A stretch of DNA of 64,000 nucleotides from Herbaspirillum sp. ST 5-3 (GCF_004804275.1 NZ_STGI01000004.1:393605-457604), one strand, 5' to 3'; positions 32,215 to 41,923 are shown, numbered from the stretch's first letter. Notes: generated by a model not told the origin, from the sequence alone. Numbers and translations are program-made.

Positions 32215-33042
32215 ATGACTCAACAACTCCAGCAAATCATCGACCAGGCGTGGGAAGACCGTGCCAATTTCTCACCCAAGTCGGCACCTGCCGATGTCCG
32301 CGACGCTGTTGCGCAGGTACTGGCGCAATTGGATCAAGGAATGCTGCGCGTGGCACAGAAAGACAGCGGCACCTGGCACGTCAACCAGTGGGTGAAAAAG
32401 GCCGTGTTGCTGTCGTTCCGTCTCGAGGACAACGTTCCGATGCCGGCCGGCAGCGCCATGCAGTTCTATGACAAGGTGCCGACCAAGTTCGCCAATTACA
32501 CCGCCGAAGACTTCGCCAAGGGCGGCTTCCGTGTAGTGCCGCCGGCGGTCGCCCGCCGCGGCAGCTTCATCGCCAAAAACGTGGTGCTGATGCCCTCCTA
32601 TGTCAACATCGGCGCCTATGTCGATGAAGGCACGATGGTCGATACCTGGGCAACCGTCGGCTCCTGCGCGCAGATTGGCAAGAACGTGCACCTGTCCGGC
32701 GGCGTCGGGATCGGCGGCGTGCTGGAACCGATGCAGGCCAATCCGACCATCATCGAGGACAACTGCTTCATCGGCGCACGCTCTGAAATCGTGGAAGGCG
32801 TGATCATCGAAGAGAACTCGGTAATTTCGATGGGTGTGTACATCGGGCAAAGCACGCCGATCTACGATCGCGCCACGGGCGAAACCACCTACGGTCGTGT
32901 GCCTGCAGGCTCGGTGGTCATCAGCGGCTCTCTGCCACGCGACGGAGGCAAGTACAACCTGTACGCCGCGGTCATCGTGAAGCGCGTCGATGCGCAGACC
33001 CGCGCAAAAACCGGAATCAACGAACTGCTGCGCGAAGCGTAA
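32215..33042 (+). CDS. dapD: Tetrahydrodipicolinate N-succinyltransferase
   Basis: DapD transfers succinyl from succinyl-CoA to tetrahydrodipicolinate, the step before DapC. The 275-residue product (E. coli DapD has 274) starts [20 protein letters not shown] and has the hexapeptide-repeat core, including [20 protein letters not shown] and [20 protein letters not shown]. It follows dapC by 25 nt, in pathway order reversed. Confidence 0.97.
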   Translation: MTQQLQQIIDQAWEDRANFSPKSAPADVRDAVAQVLAQLDQGMLRVAQKDSGTWHVNQWVKKAVLLSFRLEDNVPMPAGSAMQFYDKVPTKFANYTAEDFAKGGFRVVPPAVARRGSFIAKNVVLMPSYVNIGAYVDEGTMVDTWATVGSCAQIGKNVHLSGGVGIGGVLEPMQANPTIIEDNCFIGARSEIVEGVIIEENSVISMGVYIGQSTPIYDRATGETTYGRVPAGSVVISGSLPRDGGKYNLYAAVIVKRVDAQTRAKTGINELLREA

Positions 33043-33166
33043 TTCGCACTCGAGGGATTGAAGACCAGGCTTCGGTCCCTTAAACCCTCTTCTGTCCTCT
33101 GAAGAGGTCAGCATCACGGCGGAAGGCATCGCGCGCTTCCGCAATATTTTTTAGATGGGGCACATC

Positions 33167-34303
33167 ATGGCAATGGACCGCTTATTCCAGTTGATGAAAG
33201 ATAAAAAGGCGTCGGACCTGTTCATGACCGTGAACTCGCCGATCCATATCAAGATCAATGGCCATCTGCTCCCGATCAACCAGCAGGCGATGGATTCCGC
33301 GACCATCAAGGCACTGCTGGGTGAAGTGGTCTCGACCGCACAGATGCAGGAACTGGAAACCCATAACGAATTGAACATGGGTATTCCGGTCAAGGGGTTG
33401 GGCAGTTTTCGTCTTTCGGCGTTCCGTCAGCGCGGCAGCATCTCCGCGGTGTTCCGATACATCCCCGGCGAAATCCCGAAGCTGTCCGATTTACATGTCC
33501 CACCGGTACTGGCCGAAATCATCATGGAGAAGCGCGGACTGGTCCTTGTGGTAGGTGCGACCGGTTCCGGCAAATCGACCACGATCGCCGCGATGCTTGA
33601 CCATCGCAACATCATGAAGACGGGCCACATCCTCACGCTAGAAGATCCGATCGAATTCCTGTTCACCAACAAGAAATCGATTGTGAATCAGCGCGAGATC
33701 GGCATTGATGCCGAAAGCCTCAAAGTTGCGCTCAAGAACGCGCTGCGCCAGGCACCGGACTGCATCCTGATCGGCGAAATTCGCGACAAGGACACGATGG
33801 CGGCTGCGCTCGCCTACGCCCAGTCGGGCCACCTCGTCGTCGCAACACTGCATGCCAACAACAGCTATCACGCGCTGAACCGCATCATCAACTTTTACCC
33901 GCTCGAGAATCGACCGTCGCTGCTGCCTGACCTGGCTGCCACCATCAAGGCCATCATTTCCCAGCGCTTGGTGATGACGGTCAATCAAAGCCGTCGCGCT
34001 GCGGTGGAAGTCCTCGTGAACACGCGGCATGTGGCGGAACTGATCGAGCAAGGCGAAATCGGCCAGATCAAGGACGCGCTTGAAAAGAGCATGTCGCCGG
34101 GCTCGCAGACCTTTGAGCAGGCGCTCATGCAGCTCATCAAGGACGGTGTGATTACCCAGGAAGAGGGTTTGGCGAACGCGGATTCCGCGACCAACCTGTA
34201 CTGGTTGCTGAACAATGACGAGTCCACCAAGCAGGCGCCGCCCGAACCGGAGCTCAAGAAAGACGACGGCCCGACCTTCACTGAATTTACGCTGAATGTC
34301 TGA
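33167..34303 (+). CDS. pilU: Type IV pilus retraction ATPase, PilU type
   Basis: PilU is a PilT-like hexameric ATPase that helps retract type IV pili for twitching, DNA uptake or surface sensing. The 378-residue protein has Walker A GATGSGKST (about residues 130-138), LTLEDPIEFLFTNKKSIVNQ, the Walker B region DCILIGEIRDKDTM, and the His box TLHANN. The long C-terminus after AVEVLVNTRHVAELIEQGEI, with QTFEQALMQLIKDGVITQEE, fits PilU better than PilT. Three in-frame ATGs (33155, 33167, 33173) are possible; GGGG before 33167 favours that one. Its place among dap genes, away from pilT, is unusual. Confidence 0.88.
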   Translation: MAMDRLFQLMKDKKASDLFMTVNSPIHIKINGHLLPINQQAMDSATIKALLGEVVSTAQMQELETHNELNMGIPVKGLGSFRLSAFRQRGSISAVFRYIPGEIPKLSDLHVPPVLAEIIMEKRGLVLVVGATGSGKSTTIAAMLDHRNIMKTGHILTLEDPIEFLFTNKKSIVNQREIGIDAESLKVALKNALRQAPDCILIGEIRDKDTMAAALAYAQSGHLVVATLHANNSYHALNRIINFYPLENRPSLLPDLAATIKAIISQRLVMTVNQSRRAAVEVLVNTRHVAELIEQGEIGQIKDALEKSMSPGSQTFEQALMQLIKDGVITQEEGLANADSATNLYWLLNNDESTKQAPPEPELKKDDGPTFTEFTLNV

Positions 34304-34307
34304 TGCG

Positions 34308-34661
34308 ATGACCGTCACCCTTTACGGCATCCCCAATTGCGATACGGTCAAGAAAGCGCGTACCTGGCTTGACCAGCAGGATATCCCCTACACCTTTCAC
34401 GACTTCAAGAAGGCCGGCATCGAACGCGATGTGATCAAGAGCTGGCTTGCCGACGTGGCGTGGGAGATTCTGGTGAATCGCAAGGGAACAACCTGGCGCG
34501 GCTTGAGTGACGAGCGCAAGGCAGCCGTCACAAATGCGGACAGCGCAGCCGATCTGATGCTTGAACTGCCCTCGGTCATCAAGCGCCCTGTGTTGCGGGC
34601 CGGAACAGGCACGCATGTCGGTTTTTCCGCCGAACTCTATCAACACATTTTCAAGAAGTAA
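34308..34661 (+). CDS. ArsC/Spx-family reductase-like protein (YffB type)
   Basis: The 117-residue thioredoxin-fold protein starts TLYGIPNCDTVKKARTWLDQ with a single cysteine (C11) in the place of the ArsC catalytic cysteine, followed by YTFHDFKKAGIERDVIKSWL and the later VIKRPVLRAGTG. YffB-like proteins are poor arsenate reductases and are thought to act in glutathione-dependent reduction; the true substrate is unknown. It starts 4 nt after pilU (an ATG at 34296 would overlap it) and ends 3 nt before dapE. A similar gene sits before dapE in many betaproteobacteria. Confidence 0.88.
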   Translation: MTVTLYGIPNCDTVKKARTWLDQQDIPYTFHDFKKAGIERDVIKSWLADVAWEILVNRKGTTWRGLSDERKAAVTNADSAADLMLELPSVIKRPVLRAGTGTHVGFSAELYQHIFKK

Positions 34662-34664
34662 GTT

Positions 34665-35792
34665 ATGAGCAAAACCCTCGCGCTGACCGAAGAACTGATC
34701 GCACTCTCGTCCGTCACACCTGACGACAAGGGATGTCAGCAGCGGCTGGCCGAGTTGCTGTCAGGGCTCGGTTTCCATTGCGAGCCTATCCTTTCCGGCA
34801 ATGTCACGAACCTCTGGGCGCGGAGGGGAGATACGCAACCGTTGTTGGTTTTTGCTGGTCATACCGATGTGGTGCCCACCGGACCGCTCGATCAATGGCA
34901 TTCCGATCCCTTTGTTCCGACTCAGCGCGATGGCAAGCTGTACGGCCGTGGCGCGGCAGACATGAAGACCTCGCTCGCCGCCATGGTCGTGGCTGTCGAG
35001 GAGTTCATCGCAGCGCATCCGAGGCACAATGGTTCCATCGGTTTTCTGCTGACCAGCGACGAAGAAGGCCCGGCTGTCGACGGTACGGTGGTGGTGTGCG
35101 AAAAGTTGAAAGAGCGCGGCGAACAGCTTGACTATTGCATCGTCGGCGAGCCGACGTCCACCGATCAACTGGGTGACGTGATCAAGAACGGACGTCGCGG
35201 CTCGATGTCGGGCAAATTGATCATCAAGGGCGTGCAGGGTCATATCGCTTATCCGCAAATGGCCAAGAATCCGATTCACCTCGCAGCCCCGGCACTGGCG
35301 GAGCTCGCGGCCGAAAAATGGGATGACGGCAACGAGTACTATCTGCCGACCTCGTGGCAGATGTCGAATATTCATGCGGGAACCGGCGCGACGAATGTGA
35401 TTCCTGGCGAAGTCGTAGTCGATTTCAATTTCCGTTTCTCGACAGCGAGCAGCGTCGAAGGTCTGCAACAGCGCGTGCATGAAATTCTGAACAAATACGA
35501 CTTTGAATACGATCTGAAATGGATCATCAGCGGCCGTCCTTTCCTGACGCAGCGCGGGAAGTTGAGCGACGCAGTCACCGCCGCGATCAAGGCGGAAACG
35601 GGTGTCGATGCGGATCTTTCAACGACCGGCGGAACATCGGACGGACGTTTCATCGCACGCATCTGTCCCCAGGTAATCGAATTCGGACCTCCCAACGGCA
35701 GCATTCACAAGATCGACGAACATATTGAACTGCGTTTCATTGATCCCTTGAAGAACATTTACCGCCGCACGCTGGAAAACCTGCTGCTCTGA
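34665..35792 (+). CDS. dapE: Succinyl-diaminopimelate desuccinylase
   Basis: DapE is a two-zinc hydrolase that frees L,L-diaminopimelate from its succinyl form. The 375-residue M20-family protein has the zinc motifs [45 protein letters not shown], and [15 protein letters not shown] with the late His ligand. With dapC and dapD it gives three consecutive steps of the succinylase route in one run. Confidence 0.97.
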   Translation: MSKTLALTEELIALSSVTPDDKGCQQRLAELLSGLGFHCEPILSGNVTNLWARRGDTQPLLVFAGHTDVVPTGPLDQWHSDPFVPTQRDGKLYGRGAADMKTSLAAMVVAVEEFIAAHPRHNGSIGFLLTSDEEGPAVDGTVVVCEKLKERGEQLDYCIVGEPTSTDQLGDVIKNGRRGSMSGKLIIKGVQGHIAYPQMAKNPIHLAAPALAELAAEKWDDGNEYYLPTSWQMSNIHAGTGATNVIPGEVVVDFNFRFSTASSVEGLQQRVHEILNKYDFEYDLKWIISGRPFLTQRGKLSDAVTAAIKAETGVDADLSTTGGTSDGRFIARICPQVIEFGPPNGSIHKIDEHIELRFIDPLKNIYRRTLENLLL

Positions 35793-35816
35793 TTGCTCCG
35801 CAATGCCGCCACGTCT

Positions 35817-35854
35817 CTCTCCTTGCGGGAGAGGATAATGGCGTGGAAACGCCA
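35817..35854 (+). repeat. Two adjacent small hairpins in the dapE-prmB gap
   Basis: CTCTCC-TTGCG-GGAGAG (35817-35833) resembles a short dispersed hairpin I associate with Burkholderiales gaps, and TGGCGT-GGAA-ACGCCA (35839-35854) is a perfect 6-bp stem with a GNRA tetraloop. Neither is followed by a T tract. Confidence 0.4.
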
Positions 35855-35878
35855 GCACCAACAATCAACTCTCTTGTC

Positions 35879-36766
35879 ATGACTCCAAACAACTTCACTA
35901 CCATTCGCGATCTGTTGCGTTACGCGGTCACCCGCTTCAATACTGCCAACCTGTTTTTCGGTCATGGCAGCAGCAACGCCTTCGATGAAGCCGCCTATCT
36001 GATCCTGCATACACTCAAGCTGCCGCTGGACAAGCTGGATCCCTTCCTTGATGCGCATCTGTTGCCGGACGAGACTGCGTCCGTGCTGAAAATGATCGAA
36101 CGCCGCACGACTGAGCGCGTTCCGGCAGCCTATCTGACGCACGAAGCTTGGCTCGGCAACTACCGCTTCTACGTCGATGAGCGGGTAATCGTTCCGCGCT
36201 CGTTCATCGCGGAACTGATCCCCGACCAGTTCGCACCGTGGATTGACGATCCGGAGTCGGTGGCGAATGTACTGGACTTGTGTACCGGTTCAGGATGTCT
36301 GCCCATCATGCTGGCCGACGCCCTCCCGAATGCACAGGTCGACGCCGTCGACATCTCGGCGGATGCCCTGGCTGTTGCCCGCCGCAACGTGGATGACTAT
36401 CAATTGCAGGATCGCATTGCTCTGATCGAGTCTGACTTGTACACGAACGTGCCGAAGAAGAAGTACAACCTGATCGTCAGCAATCCGCCGTATGTCAACG
36501 CCGATTCGATGAGCAAACTGCCGCAGGAATACCGGCATGAACCGCAGCTCGCCCTGGCGGGAGGAACGGATGGCATGGACCTGGTACGCAAGATCGTCGC
36601 AGGAGCCGCAGAACGATTGACGAAGAATGGCATCCTGGTGGTCGAAATCGGCAACGAGCGCGCATTTGCAGAAGCGGCCTTCCCCGACCTGGAACTTACC
36701 TGGCTATCGACCAGTGCCGGCGATGATACGGTATTCCTGCTGACCGCCGACCAACTCAAAGCATGA
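35879..36766 (+). CDS. prmB: Ribosomal protein L3 glutamine N5-methyltransferase
   Basis: PrmB methylates a glutamine of ribosomal protein L3. The 295-residue product has the HemK-type N-terminal helical domain, the SAM-binding VLDLCTGSGCLPIMLA, and the substrate-glutamine motif NPPY in LIVSNPPYVNADSMSKLP. The ATG at 35879 matches the family start; a GTG at 35843 is open but adds unlike residues. Its stop overlaps the next gene by 4 nt. Confidence 0.93.
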   Translation: MTPNNFTTIRDLLRYAVTRFNTANLFFGHGSSNAFDEAAYLILHTLKLPLDKLDPFLDAHLLPDETASVLKMIERRTTERVPAAYLTHEAWLGNYRFYVDERVIVPRSFIAELIPDQFAPWIDDPESVANVLDLCTGSGCLPIMLADALPNAQVDAVDISADALAVARRNVDDYQLQDRIALIESDLYTNVPKKKYNLIVSNPPYVNADSMSKLPQEYRHEPQLALAGGTDGMDLVRKIVAGAAERLTKNGILVVEIGNERAFAEAAFPDLELTWLSTSAGDDTVFLLTADQLKA

Positions 36767-38742
36767 TTCGTTTTCAGCAAGTCAGCCTGACCCGCGGCAT
36801 CAAACCGCTATTGGAAAATGTCGACCTGACGCTCAATCCGGGCGACAAGATCGGCTTGATCGGCGCCAACGGTGCGGGCAAGTCAAGCCTGTTCGCATTG
36901 CTGCGCGGCGAATTGCATGCCGACCTTGGCGAAGTCGATTTCCCGGCCAAATGGCGCATGGCTTACGTGGCGCAGGAAACACCTGCACTCGACCGCCCTG
37001 CCCTGGAGTATGCGATCGACGGCGACGCCAATCTGCGCAAGCTGGAAGCCGAACTGGCAGAACTCGAAAAAGGACCCCACAGCGCAGCCGACGGCACGCG
37101 CATCGGTGAACTGCACGCGGCCATGGCCGATGCCGACGCCTACACCGTGAAATCGCGTGCGGAACAGTTGCTGACCGGCCTCGGCTTCTCGCAGGAACAG
37201 ATGCAGCAACCGGTCGCGAGTTTTTCCGGCGGCTGGCGCATGCGCCTGAACCTCGCACAGGCTTTGATGTGCCCCTCCGATCTGCTGCTGCTCGACGAAC
37301 CGACCAACCACCTCGACCTGGACGCCATCATCTGGCTGGAAGACTGGCTGAAGCGTTATCCGGGCACATTGATCATCATTTCGCATGACCGCGATTTCCT
37401 TGACGGCGTGGTCAATGTGATCGTGCATATTGACGATCTCAAGCTCAAGCGCTATTCCGGCAATTACTCTTCCTTCGAGCGTCAGCGCGCCGCGCACATG
37501 GCCCTGACGCAGGCGGCGTTCGAAAAGCAGGCCCGGCAACGCGCCCACCTGCAGTCCTTCATCGACCGCTTCAAGGCAAAAGCCACCAAGGCGCGTCAGG
37601 CGCAAAGCCGCATGAAAATGCTGGCCAAGATGGAAGAACTGGCACCCTTGCGCGCAGCTGCCGAGTTTTCATTCGAATTCCGCGAACCGCTGAGTGCGCC
37701 CAATCCGCTGCTCGTGATGGAAGATGTCGTTGCCGGTTACCGTATCGAGAGTGCGACGGACCATCAAAGCATCGACAAGCCGATTGTCTCGGGCGTCAAT
37801 TTTTCGTTGCAGACAGGACAGCGCATCGGCCTGCTGGGCGTGAATGGCGCCGGCAAATCGACGCTGGTGAAAACCATCGCCGGCGAATTGAAGCCGCTTG
37901 CCGGCGACATGCGATTGGGGAAAGGCCTGGCGATCGGTTATTTCGCGCAGCATCAGGTCGAAATGCTGCGTCATGACGAGTCCCCCTTGTGGCATCTCGC
38001 CCGCATTGCGCCGACCACACGCGAACAGGAGCTGCGCAATTTCCTCGGCGGATTCAATTTCGGCGGCGAGATGGTAACCAGCAAGATTGCCCCGTTCTCC
38101 GGTGGAGAAAAGGCACGGCTGGCGCTGGCGCTGATCGTATGGCAGCGCCCCAACCTGCTGTTGCTGGACGAGCCAACCAACCACCTTGATCTCGAAACCC
38201 GCGAAGCGCTCACGATGGCGCTGGCCCAGTTCGAGGGCACGCTGGTGCTTGTCTCGCACGACAGGCATCTGCTGCGCGCGACGACCGATCAGTTCATGAT
38301 CGTCGCAGAGGGACGGCTGCAGCCGTTTGACGGCGATCTGGACGACTATCGCGACTGGCTGTTCAAGACCAAGCTCGGCAAGGCAGAGGCGACGCCTTCG
38401 CCGCTGCCGCAGAATTCTGCAGCGCCAAGCGTTCCTGCGTCGGAATCACGCGAAGACCGCCAGGAGCGCCGCCGGATCGAGGCCGAGGAGCGCCAGCGCC
38501 TCTCATCGGTGAAGAAACCCATCGAGTCGCGCATCAAGCGGCTGGATGAGCAAATGGCGAAACTCAATGCCCGCAAGGCGGCAGTCGACGGCAAGCTGGC
38601 CGATCCGGCCATCTATGACGATGCCAACAAGGAGCAATTGAAGGCATTGATTCTGGATCAAGCCTATCTCGCAAAAGAACTGGAACAATTGGAAACCGAG
38701 TGGCTGGAGCAGCACGAAGCACTGGAGCAACTGAATTCATGA
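36763..38742 (+). CDS. ABC-F family ATPase (YheS/Uup type)
   Basis: ABC-F proteins have two fused ATPase domains and no membrane part; they act on the ribosome rather than as transporters. The 659-residue protein has Walker A GANGAGKSS and GVNGAGKST, signatures SFSGGWRMR and FSGGEKARL, Walker B LLLLDEPTNHLDL twice, the inter-domain linker rich in Arg/Lys (KATKARQAQSRMKMLAKMEE), and a C-terminal coiled coil (about residues 560-659). The overall pattern is closest to YheS. Its exact ribosomal role is not readable from sequence. Confidence 0.92.
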   Translation: MIRFQQVSLTRGIKPLLENVDLTLNPGDKIGLIGANGAGKSSLFALLRGELHADLGEVDFPAKWRMAYVAQETPALDRPALEYAIDGDANLRKLEAELAELEKGPHSAADGTRIGELHAAMADADAYTVKSRAEQLLTGLGFSQEQMQQPVASFSGGWRMRLNLAQALMCPSDLLLLDEPTNHLDLDAIIWLEDWLKRYPGTLIIISHDRDFLDGVVNVIVHIDDLKLKRYSGNYSSFERQRAAHMALTQAAFEKQARQRAHLQSFIDRFKAKATKARQAQSRMKMLAKMEELAPLRAAAEFSFEFREPLSAPNPLLVMEDVVAGYRIESATDHQSIDKPIVSGVNFSLQTGQRIGLLGVNGAGKSTLVKTIAGELKPLAGDMRLGKGLAIGYFAQHQVEMLRHDESPLWHLARIAPTTREQELRNFLGGFNFGGEMVTSKIAPFSGGEKARLALALIVWQRPNLLLLDEPTNHLDLETREALTMALAQFEGTLVLVSHDRHLLRATTDQFMIVAEGRLQPFDGDLDDYRDWLFKTKLGKAEATPSPLPQNSAAPSVPASESREDRQERRRIEAEERQRLSSVKKPIESRIKRLDEQMAKLNARKAAVDGKLADPAIYDDANKEQLKALILDQAYLAKELEQLETEWLEQHEALEQLNS

Positions 38743-38790
38743 TCCCGGGTTGCCGCTTGCCGGCATCCCTCATTGACATAGGCGGCCCGC

Positions 38791-39879
38791 ATGACATCAT
38801 CGATCGACAAACCCCTGCAAGGCGTTCGCATCCTCGACCTCACCCGCTTGCTGCCAGGCCCTATGGCGACCATGCATCTGGCTGACATGGGGGCCGAGGT
38901 CATCAAGATCGAGGATCCCGGGCTGGGCGACTACGCGCGAACCATGGGTCCGGTGCGCAAGGAAGTCTCGCAGTTCTTCATTGCTGTCAACCGCGGCAAG
39001 CAAGGCATGCGGCTAGATTTCAAGAATGCCGGGCAACGCGAGGAATTCCTCGCGATGGTGGAGAACGCCGATGTGGTGGTTGAAAGCTTCAGGCCTGGGG
39101 TTATGGACAAGCTCGGCGTGGGCTGGGATACGCTGAGACAGCGCAATCCGAAACTGGTCATGTGCGCGATCTCCGGCTACGGACAGGACGGGCCTTTCTC
39201 GCAAATGGCCGGTCATGACATCAACTACGTCGGCCTTGCGGGAATGCTGGAGCAGAATGTCGGCCCCGATGGCATACCGGCCTTGCCCAACCTGCAGATA
39301 GGCGATCTGCTTGGCGGCGCACAGGCCGCGGTCCAAGGGATCCTGGCCGCGCTGATTGGCGCGAAAACGACCGGGCAGGGGCGTTTCGTCGATGTGTCGA
39401 TGACTGACGCGGTCTTCGCCCACAACATCATGCCCTTGGTGGCCGTCAACAATTTTGGCCGGGCAGCTCCGCCTGGCCGCGATTTGCTGACCGGTGGCGT
39501 GCCCTGCTACAACGTGTACCGGACCAGGGATGGGCGCTTCATGGCCGTCGGCGCACTCGAATTGAAGTTTTGGGAGGCGTGTTGCGATGTGCTCGGCCGT
39601 CCCGATCTGAAGACGAGACACTGGAGCCTGGGACAGAAGGTTGGCGGCAGCGATGCGATGGCGGTCAAGGCGGAGCTCGATGCGATCTTTGCGCAGGAGT
39701 CGCTGGCGACGTGGAGCGAGCGATTCGCCACAAACGACTGCTGCGTGACCCCCATATTGCGCGCCGACGAGGCGCTCGATCATCCGCTGTTCAAGGCACG
39801 CGGCATGATCGAGCGCAAGATTCATCCGACCGAAGGCGAATATTGGGCGACTGGCCCGGCCGTAAAATTCCGATATTGA
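38791..39879 (+). CDS. CaiB/BaiF CoA-transferase family, alpha-methylacyl-CoA racemase type
   Basis: The 362-residue protein has the family start LQGVRILDLTRLLPGPMATM and GAEVIKIEDPGLGDYAR. The racemase catalytic residues of the AMACR group appear in place: His142 in GHDINYVGL, Asp172 in IGDLLGG and Glu257 in AVGALELKFW. This argues for epimerisation of 2-methylacyl-CoA in branched-chain or isoprenoid lipid breakdown rather than CoA transfer. It follows the ABC-F gene by 48 nt and precedes a GNAT gene; no beta-oxidation gene is near. Confidence 0.85.
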   Translation: MTSSIDKPLQGVRILDLTRLLPGPMATMHLADMGAEVIKIEDPGLGDYARTMGPVRKEVSQFFIAVNRGKQGMRLDFKNAGQREEFLAMVENADVVVESFRPGVMDKLGVGWDTLRQRNPKLVMCAISGYGQDGPFSQMAGHDINYVGLAGMLEQNVGPDGIPALPNLQIGDLLGGAQAAVQGILAALIGAKTTGQGRFVDVSMTDAVFAHNIMPLVAVNNFGRAAPPGRDLLTGGVPCYNVYRTRDGRFMAVGALELKFWEACCDVLGRPDLKTRHWSLGQKVGGSDAMAVKAELDAIFAQESLATWSERFATNDCCVTPILRADEALDHPLFKARGMIERKIHPTEGEYWATGPAVKFRY

Positions 39880-39907
39880 TCATGTCCGTCCAGATCACTG
39901 AATCACC

Positions 39908-40471
39908 ATGATCCACCGCTTTCCTCACCTGCGAACCCCTCGCCTGCACCTGCGGGAAATCGACTCTTCGGATGCGCCGGCCTTGTTCGCCATTCACTCG
40001 GATATCGAATGGATGCGCTGGTATGGCGTCGACGCGATCACCGACCAATCGCAGGCCGATCAACTGGCGGAACTGTTTGCCGGCTGGTTTCCTGCCGGGA
40101 CCGGCTTTCGCTGGGGGCTGGAACGAATACAGGATCGCCGCTTGATTGGCACCTGCGGACTGTTTCGATGGAACAAAAGCTGGCGCAACTGCGTCATCGG
40201 CTATGAAATCGAGCGCGACTCCCATGGGCAAGGCTACATGCGCGAAGCGCTGACCGCTGTCCTCGATTACGGGTTCAACATCATGCATTTGCACCGTGTG
40301 CAGGCAGAAACGCATCCCGACAACCTGGCTTCCATCGGACTTGCGACGCACCTCGGCTTTCGGTTCGAAGGGTTGCATCGGGAACAGGCATTCTGGGGCG
40401 GCAGGTACCACGACCTGAACTGCTATTCCTTGCTTGAACAGGATTGGCGCGCCGTTTCACGCATTACCTGA
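39908..40471 (+). CDS. GNAT-family N-acetyltransferase (RimJ/RimL-like)
   Basis: The 187-residue product has the RimJ/RimL layout: LRTPRLHLREIDSSDAPALF at the start, the acetyl-CoA loop YEIERDSHGQGYMREALTAV, and the end motif ETHPDNLASIGLATHLGFRF. Such enzymes acetylate protein N-termini or small amines; the substrate cannot be told. It lies 28 nt after the racemase gene and 20 nt before the DUF2520 gene. Confidence 0.88.
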   Translation: MIHRFPHLRTPRLHLREIDSSDAPALFAIHSDIEWMRWYGVDAITDQSQADQLAELFAGWFPAGTGFRWGLERIQDRRLIGTCGLFRWNKSWRNCVIGYEIERDSHGQGYMREALTAVLDYGFNIMHLHRVQAETHPDNLASIGLATHLGFRFEGLHREQAFWGGRYHDLNCYSLLEQDWRAVSRIT

Positions 40472-40491
40472 CCGCCGAAAGGAACGCGATC

Positions 40492-41337
40492 TTGACCAGG
40501 ACGCTCAATATCATCGGCTGCGGCAACGTCGGGAAAGTTCTCGGGCGGCTATGGGCCGCCAATGGAACCTTCTCGATACAGCACGTTCTGAACCGATCGC
40601 TGGATAGCGGTAGGCAAGCCGCCTCCTTCATGCAGGCCGGCGAAGCGGTTGGCGCCTATGACAGTCTGCGAGCTGCCGACGTCACCATGATCGCAACACC
40701 GGACGACTCCATTGGGGAGGCCTGTGCAAGGCTGGCGCAGACCGGTTTGCTGGCTGCAGGCAGCATCGTCTTTCATTGCAGCGGGGCGCTGCGCGCGACA
40801 GAACTCGCAGCAGCATCCGCATGCGGCGCGGCTGTGGCAAGCGTTCACCCGATTCGCAGCTTTGCCGCACCGGAGCAATTGGTAAATGCCTTTGCTGGCA
40901 CGTTTTGCGGGATGGAAGGCGATTCCGAAGCGCTCGCCATCCTTGAGAAGGCATTTTCTTCGATTGGTGCGCAGACGGTGGAAATCGCCCCTGAGTTCAA
41001 AAGCGTCTATCACGCTGCCGCAGTGTTTGCCTCAAACTATGTGGTCACTGTGCTGGACGTCGCGTTGCAGGCCTATGTCAAGGCGGGCATTCCCGAAGGT
41101 ATTGCATTGCGCTTGATGGAACCGCTGACGCGAGGGACTGTCGATAACGTGTTCCGGCTCGGTCCGACCGATGCCCTCACCGGACCGATCGCGCGCGGCG
41201 ATATCGGCACCGCAGTGAAGCAATATCGCGCGGTCAACGCGTGGGATGACCGCTACGGCGCGCTGTACAAACAGTTGGGGAAACTGACGGCCGATATCGC
41301 GGCGCGCCGAAATGCATCGAAAAAGGCAAAGATCTGA
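40492..41337 (+). CDS. Rossmann-like and DUF2520 domain protein
   Basis: The 281-residue protein starts TRTLNIIGCGNVGKVLGRLW, a dinucleotide-binding fold, and has a C-terminal all-helical DUF2520 half (about residues 130-270), including VASVHPIRSFAAP and FKSVYHAAAVFASNYVV. It is related in build to pyrroline-5-carboxylate reductase and ketopantoate reductase, but the reaction is unknown. No ATG is available; AAAGGAA at 40477-40484 precedes the TTG at 40492, which I chose. A TTG at 40444 would overlap the GNAT gene. Confidence 0.85.
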   Translation: MTRTLNIIGCGNVGKVLGRLWAANGTFSIQHVLNRSLDSGRQAASFMQAGEAVGAYDSLRAADVTMIATPDDSIGEACARLAQTGLLAAGSIVFHCSGALRATELAAASACGAAVASVHPIRSFAAPEQLVNAFAGTFCGMEGDSEALAILEKAFSSIGAQTVEIAPEFKSVYHAAAVFASNYVVTVLDVALQAYVKAGIPEGIALRLMEPLTRGTVDNVFRLGPTDALTGPIARGDIGTAVKQYRAVNAWDDRYGALYKQLGKLTADIAARRNASKKAKI

Positions 41338-41354
41338 ACTAGCGGCGAATAGCC

Positions 41355-41726
41355 TTAGCGTTTGGGCGAATAGATGTCGTGACCGGCTTCGTCGATCTGG
41401 CGACGCAATGCGCGCCGTTCTTCAGGGGTGAGCCGGCCCTGCTGCCGCCGGCCATTGTCCGAAGAGGAGTTGGATGCGGAGTTGACCTCTCCCGATGTGC
41501 TGTAGCCGCTGCTATCCGTCAGCCCCGCCTCGCGGGCCTGGCGACGTTCCGGCTGCACGCGCAACTGCGCTTCGGCGCGTGATTCCCCCCGGTCGACCGT
41601 CGTATTCTGCGTAAAGAAGGCACGCACGGTTTCCCGCCCATCATGGAGATAGCCGCCCGGTTGCGCCGCTGCCTGCGCTGCACCGAGAATCAACAGGAGA
41701 GAAACGCCGATGTGTGTGGTTCTCAT
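41355..41726 (-). CDS. Exported small protein of unknown function
   Basis: The 123-residue protein has a signal peptide (MRTTHIGVSLLLILGAAQAA), then a polar, low-complexity region (SGEVNSASNSSSDNGRR) and a basic end (LTPEERRALRRQIDEAGHDI). The LTPEERRxLRRxxxEAGxxxY pattern is a short helix motif seen in many betaproteobacterial exported proteins. It is divergent from ompR, so both could be controlled from the gap at 41727-41923. Confidence 0.75.
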   Translation of the reverse strand: MRTTHIGVSLLLILGAAQAAAQPGGYLHDGRETVRAFFTQNTTVDRGESRAEAQLRVQPERRQAREAGLTDSSGYSTSGEVNSASNSSSDNGRRQQGRLTPEERRALRRQIDEAGHDIYSPKR

Positions 41727-41854
41727 GGTTATTGAAGTTTATCCGTCATGCCCGTAATTCCCGTTTCTTGGGATAGACTTCGCATACGGGTTAATCTGAA
41801 CGATGATTAAGTGTATGCGTCGCTGTACGACGCGGTAACATGATTAAGGTAAAG

Positions 41855-41882
41855 TTTGTAACACTTTGTAATGCTTTGCGCT
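41855..41882 (+). promoter_or_regulatory. Candidate OmpR-binding repeats upstream of ompR
   Basis: Three TTTG-starting repeats, TTTGTAAC (41855), TTTGTAAT (41865) and TTTGCGCT (41875), are spaced exactly 10 nt apart, one helical turn, 42-69 nt before the ompR start. TAACACTTTGTAA at 41859-41871 recurs almost exactly upstream of the lipoprotein gene at 44207. Tandem, phased sites are typical for OmpR, so self-control is plausible. Confidence 0.5.
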
Positions 41883-41923
41883 ACAAATAATTTCCCCTGA
41901 TTTTCTGACGTTACCATAGCGCC

